From contig JAWZYV010019444.1 in NCBI GenBank assembly GCA_038373885.1, positions 124,001-188,000 on the forward strand: a stretch of DNA of 64,000 bases, in the 5' to 3' direction. The notes beneath the pieces were generated by a model. The model ran no database searches. It was not told the origin of the DNA and saw only the letters and a program-made list of their open reading frames with translations. Source of the stretch: Cheiracanthium punctorium. Lineage: Eukaryota > Arthropoda > Arachnida > Araneae > Cheiracanthiidae. The first letter of the stretch is position 1. Each line of letters opens with the position of its first letter. Shown piece by piece: positions 60,412-64,000 of the stretch. A program made the position numbers and the translations under genes.

Positions 60412-60895
60412 CAGTAGAACTCCAATTATCCGAATCAGCTGGGACCGGACCCCATTTGGATAATCAAAAATTCAGATAATTGGATTCCCCCCCCTCCCCA
60501 AAAAAAAGTGGGTCTAGTATGTATTTTAATTAATAACTGTGTGTATGTATGTTGAAAATGGGAGAAAAGATTTTTTAATTGATTAGATGAAAAGGTGATA
60601 CGTTGACATGTTAAGCTTACTAAAAGTGCTGTACATTAGTACAGTATGTGCGTACTATACCTTAAATAAACCTATGTGCGTACTACTCAATTTACAGTAT
60701 GTGTTGAAGTAAAAGTCATTGCTCGCGCTGCGTCTACACTATCGCGGAGGAAAGCACAGTAGCGCACCTAGACAGAATCATTATTTAGCGAATCGCAGAA
60801 CGTTTCCGTCTTTGTTTTTTTTTCTGAAATTCTGAAAGCGATTCGGATAATCAACGACTCGGATAGTCGGAGTTCGGATAATTGGGGTTCTACTG
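60412..60895. mobile_element. Tigger/pogo-like MITE
   Basis: TA dinucleotides (60,410-60,411 and 60,896-60,897) flank ends CAGTAGAACTCCAATTATCC and, inverted, CAGTAGAACCCCAATTATCC. The CAGTxGAACCCCxATTATCCG terminus is characteristic of pogo/Tigger elements of the Tc1/mariner superfamily. At 484 bp with no transposase frame it is non-autonomous. Confidence 0.9.
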
Positions 60896-60897
60896 TA

Positions 60898-63061
60898 AAT
60901 ATAAATAACATGTGCTGGAACCGTCGATATTAATTTAATCGGAACCAACTGCATTGATTTTTTAAAAACACGTCTCGTGGAACGGAATCGAAGAAGGAAA
61001 AAGGGGGGGGCTCGTAATGCTAGCGTACAGTAGCAGTAAGTGGGCCCTGCTCTCCCCTCACTTCTGTCAGTCCTCCTGTAAAGAATAATTACCCTGCTTT
61101 CTGGCATTGTTACAAGGCACTACGGCGGAGTGTCCAACGTTTTATACAAGAGCTGATTTTTAAACATGTAATTTTGATAGGGAATAGTGTTTCTAATGCA
61201 CTAATTAAAATATTGGTAACCAGATCAACAGGCACAGACCTTTGATGTTCTTGAAATTCCAGTTGTGAGAAAAGTGGTTGCCTGCACCCTCATCTTCAGA
61301 TAAAATGATACAACTTTTACCAAACTCATAAGAGTGTGTCGCGTAGAGCAATAGAACATAGCATGACATGACACTATAGAGTCGAAAACGTTGACGATAG
61401 CAATAGTTAGCAATCAAGGAAAAGAAAAAAAAAGTTAAAATAACATTCAAATTTTCGACCATGGTTTCCAAAGTTTAATTTTTTGCAAGATAAATTAGAT
61501 TGATTTTTATGATTATTTCTAAATGATACATTTACCGAAGAACAGCATTATTTTTTAAAAAATAAAATCTCACTAGGATATCTAAGTAATGTTGAAATAC
61601 TGTTTTTGAGTATTCCAACTCAAAAACAGTTGGAATGATGCACAAAGACCTCGTATTTTCAAGCGTCCTACTAACTTAGAAGTTTCGATCACCAGTTCTG
61701 ATAGTTCACAATGAACTAATGACCACCACTGTGGAAAATTGATTCAGATACTCAAAAAAAGAAAAAAGTCACTACTGGTTAGAAAAAAAAAAAAAAAAAA
61801 TCTCCCCCCCCACATGCGTTCGTTGTCCGATTTAAACTACGCGATTAACTACTTTCAGGATGGGACGTATTAAGATGAAAGTAGGAAAGATAACATTATT
61901 TAGGATTCACAAAATTACAAGGATGACAGTTCATGGATCGGGAGCCTATAACAATGACAGCGTCTCTCTAAACGCTGTTAAATCAAACTGTACCCATAAG
62001 GCATCTGCACCATTGTTGAAACATCTACCTAAAATGTCTTGTTTGTCCGATGCTGAAGCTCACTTCCCATCGGGTTCTGGAGAGCGGGGCATGAATAAGA
62101 AATGCTCATTTGCAGGCCGTTCACGAATCGAGCTTTCTTCTCATCCATTTATTCCCAACTACTCCAGGCTCCGAATTCACTTAAACCTGCCTGCCCGTAT
62201 ACCACCGGCATACTCTTCTGCACGCAAAGGCTCCATCAGACCAACGGTCGTCGACTAAATGCCTGACCAGTCCACGCGATGCTCAACGGTTCAGTAGTGA
62301 CACATTCCCTTCTATACTATGAGGGACGGCTGATAGTCAGGTAATTTAATAGAGCTGGCGGAGAAACGTTCCATGTTGATAGCACGGCCTCCGTTTGATT
62401 GGAAAGCGGCGAAGCAGATATATTCATAGAAAGGAGCTGTTGCCATAAAGAGGGGAATGAAAAACGAGGTATTTAGATTAGAGGTCAGCAATGCCTTTTT
62501 TTTTTTTTGGATGCAAATACGTGGAATAGATTATGCCAGTCTTATCTGAGCAAGAGTAAAGCAGCAAAATTAGTAAAGGTACATAAAAAGAGCAAGTCTT
62601 AAGACCAACAAAATGAACCATGATGTCAAAGTGAACGAAAACTGGCAAATATAGTTAGTCAAAATGTTTATACTATTTTGTTTGCGTTACCAATGTCATT
62701 TCTAGCCCATATATAATGAAAATGAATGCGTTTAAAGAAAGCAAATTTGTAAATTGGGCAACACGGCATTACAATGAGAATTTTTAATAAAATGATTAAG
62801 TCATAACGTATTAAGTCATAAGGTACGTGAAAAGAACATTAAAAAGTATTTCTGAATAAGAATAAAAGAAACCCTTATAAGAAACCAAAATGGCCAATAT
62901 ATCAATTCTGATTCATGCTGCGATATAGTTTTAAATTGTTACTAATTGGAACATTTATTTTTTGATTTGTTTGCTTAAATTCAATGTACAGCTTATAAAT
63001 CCTCGTCAAATAAAGTGAAACACAATGCAGGCTTTAATAGCACAGATAAAAGAAATTTAAA
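60898..63061. other. Unassigned DNA with a GC-richer block
   Basis: Hairpin at 61,599-61,630 (13-bp arms). A GC-richer, non-repetitive block at about 61,920-62,460 holds a 132-codon plus-strand open frame and, on the minus strand, a 39-codon frame starting MDEKKARFVNGLQ. Neither has a recognised domain. Confidence 0.4.
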
Positions 63062-63135
63062 CAACCAGGGGATGAGTGGGAATCGAGCCCGCGACCGTAC
63101 GTTTAGACATTTAGCGGAGAGGTGGCCAGGCGGCA
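63062..63135 (-). mobile_element. tRNA-like SINE head fragment, family D
   Basis: The minus strand contains GGTCGCGGGCTCGATTCCCA, a good box B, about 45 bp after a CCTGGCCACCTCTCC segment. There is no extended body, so this is a fragment or a decayed tRNA-derived element. An AAAT tetranucleotide run follows at about 63,156-63,185. Confidence 0.5.
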
Positions 63136-63383
63136 GCTCCCAAAAAGATTTTTAATAAATAAATAAATAAATAAATAAAATAAATTTTGACGGTAATATT
63201 CATTTATGTCATAAAAAAGGTTATCTATATAAATGAAATTAGACTTTTGTCTGTACATTTCTTGGAATTCAAAAATTTTGCGATTTCTATCCGTTTCAAG
63301 CACCCGGGAATCCGATGCGACCCTCAAAAAAAAGTTTGTCTGTCTGTCATTCTGTCATTCTGTCCGTGACGCTTTTTTTGTTT

Positions 63384-64000
63384 AAGCATCACGTAAAAAC
63401 GACTGAAGCGAATGATATGAAATTGGGTGTCATGATAGGTGGTCACTCAACTTAAAACATAGGCGTCCAATTTAAAAAAAATCCTGATTGGATTTTGAGA
63501 TTTTGCGAAAATCCTTTCAAACTGCGTAAATTTGTGTTCAAGCATCACGTAAAAACGACTCAAGCGAATGATATGAAATTGAGTGACATGATAGGTGGTC
63601 ACTCAACTTAAAAGATAGGCGTCGAACTTTAAAAAAATCTTGATTGGATTTTGAGATTTTGCGGAAATCCTTTCAAACTGCATAAATTTGGGTTCAAGCA
63701 TCACGCAAAAACGACTGAAGCGAATGATATGAAATTGGGTGTCATGATAGGTGGTCACTCAACTTAAAACATAGGCGTCCAATTTTAAAAAAATCCTGAT
63801 TGGATTTTGAGATTTTGCGAAAATCCTTTCAAACTGCGTAAATTTGTGTTCAAGCATCACGTAAAAACGACTCAAGCGAATGATATGAAATTGAGTGACA
63901 TGATAGGTGGTCACTCAACTTAAAAGATAGGCGTCGAACTTTAAAAAAATCTTGATTGGATTTTGAGATTTTGCGGAAATCCTTTCAAACTGCATAAATT
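63384..64000 (+). repeat. 156-bp tandem repeat with alternating monomers (312-bp dimer)
   Basis: AAGCATCACG recurs at 63,384, 63,540, 63,696 and 63,852, exactly 156 bp apart. Units 1 and 3 share GACTGAAGCG, TTGGGTGTCATG and GCGTCCAA. Units 2 and 4 share GACTCAAGCG, TTGAGTGACATG and GCGTCGAA. The array runs off the window. It is preceded (about 63,215-63,383) by a leader with CTGTCTGTCATTCTGTCATT, so it may be the internal array of a larger dispersed element and not centromeric satellite. Confidence 0.92.

Larger units (their letters stand above)
35979..64000 (-). other. futsch: Upstream intron and/or 5' flank of the MAP1 gene
   Basis: The exon at 35,883 begins mid-codon, so at least one more coding exon must lie to the right. 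I looked for a minus-strand exon encoding the N-terminal MAP1 strand and did not find one. If it is beyond the window, this is one intron of more than 28 kb. All the mobile elements listed to the right fall in this stretch. Confidence 0.5.

Noticed and set aside
61860..62258. A 132-codon plus-strand open frame in the GC-richer block
   Set aside because: No domain or initiation context. It is kept only as part of a possible regulatory or exon block, because length alone is weak evidence in GC-richer DNA.
63384..64000. CRISPR-like array
   Set aside because: The units are 156 bp, contiguous and without unique spacers, in a eukaryotic setting. It is a tandem repeat.

Overview
The window is eukaryotic nuclear DNA from an AT-rich, intron-rich genome crowded with transposable elements. 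There are no operons, bacterial-style gene spacing, rRNA genes or CRISPR arrays. The one gene I can support encodes an arthropod-type MAP1/Futsch microtubule-associated protein. Its sequence and the mixture of tRNA-derived SINEs, Tc1/mariner, hAT, Tigger-like and TTAA-flanked elements suggest an arthropod. An arachnid is my guess, but nothing here proves the species.

The gene lies on the minus strand. A 96-bp internal coding exon (35,883-35,978) is spliced, across a 12.1-kb intron full of repeats, to one 7.7-kb terminal exon (16,095-23,788). That exon carries nearly the whole protein: an N-terminal MAP1 domain with a degenerate metallo-beta-lactamase-like core, a lysine-rich tract, a very long acidic low-complexity region and the C-terminal MAP1 light-chain domain. 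More 5' coding exons and the promoter must exist, but I could not find them between 35,979 and 64,000. They lie either unrecognised there or beyond the window. Downstream of the stop codon, about 9,100-16,094 is AT-rich, ORF-free and nearly repeat-free. At least part of it is probably a long 3' UTR.

Left of the gene (1-9,092) is a repeat-rich flank: two SINEs, two opposed copies of a 0.7-kb inverted-terminal-repeat element, a degenerate tandem array, a 1.3-kb composite element and a 0.65-kb repeat. The 12-kb intron holds two further copies of that repeat, a SINE, one dead Tc1 transposase, a three-part cluster of a second Tc1 family with nested insertions, and TTAA-flanked foldback MITEs. The right part (36-64 kb) is presumably upstream intron or 5' flank. 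It is AT-rich non-coding DNA with SINEs, a four-copy hAT-type MITE family, two back-to-back hAT elements sharing one target site, a tandem duplication split by a 1.4-kb AAGCTT-rich element, a Tigger-like MITE and, at the right edge, a 156-bp tandem repeat whose monomers alternate.

Many insertions could be bounded exactly because their target-site duplications are visible. I found no convincing evidence of a new multi-gene system. The most interesting signals are the structure of the MAP1 protein and the architecture of the nested mobile elements. All comparisons were made by eye, so similarity percentages are deliberately not given.
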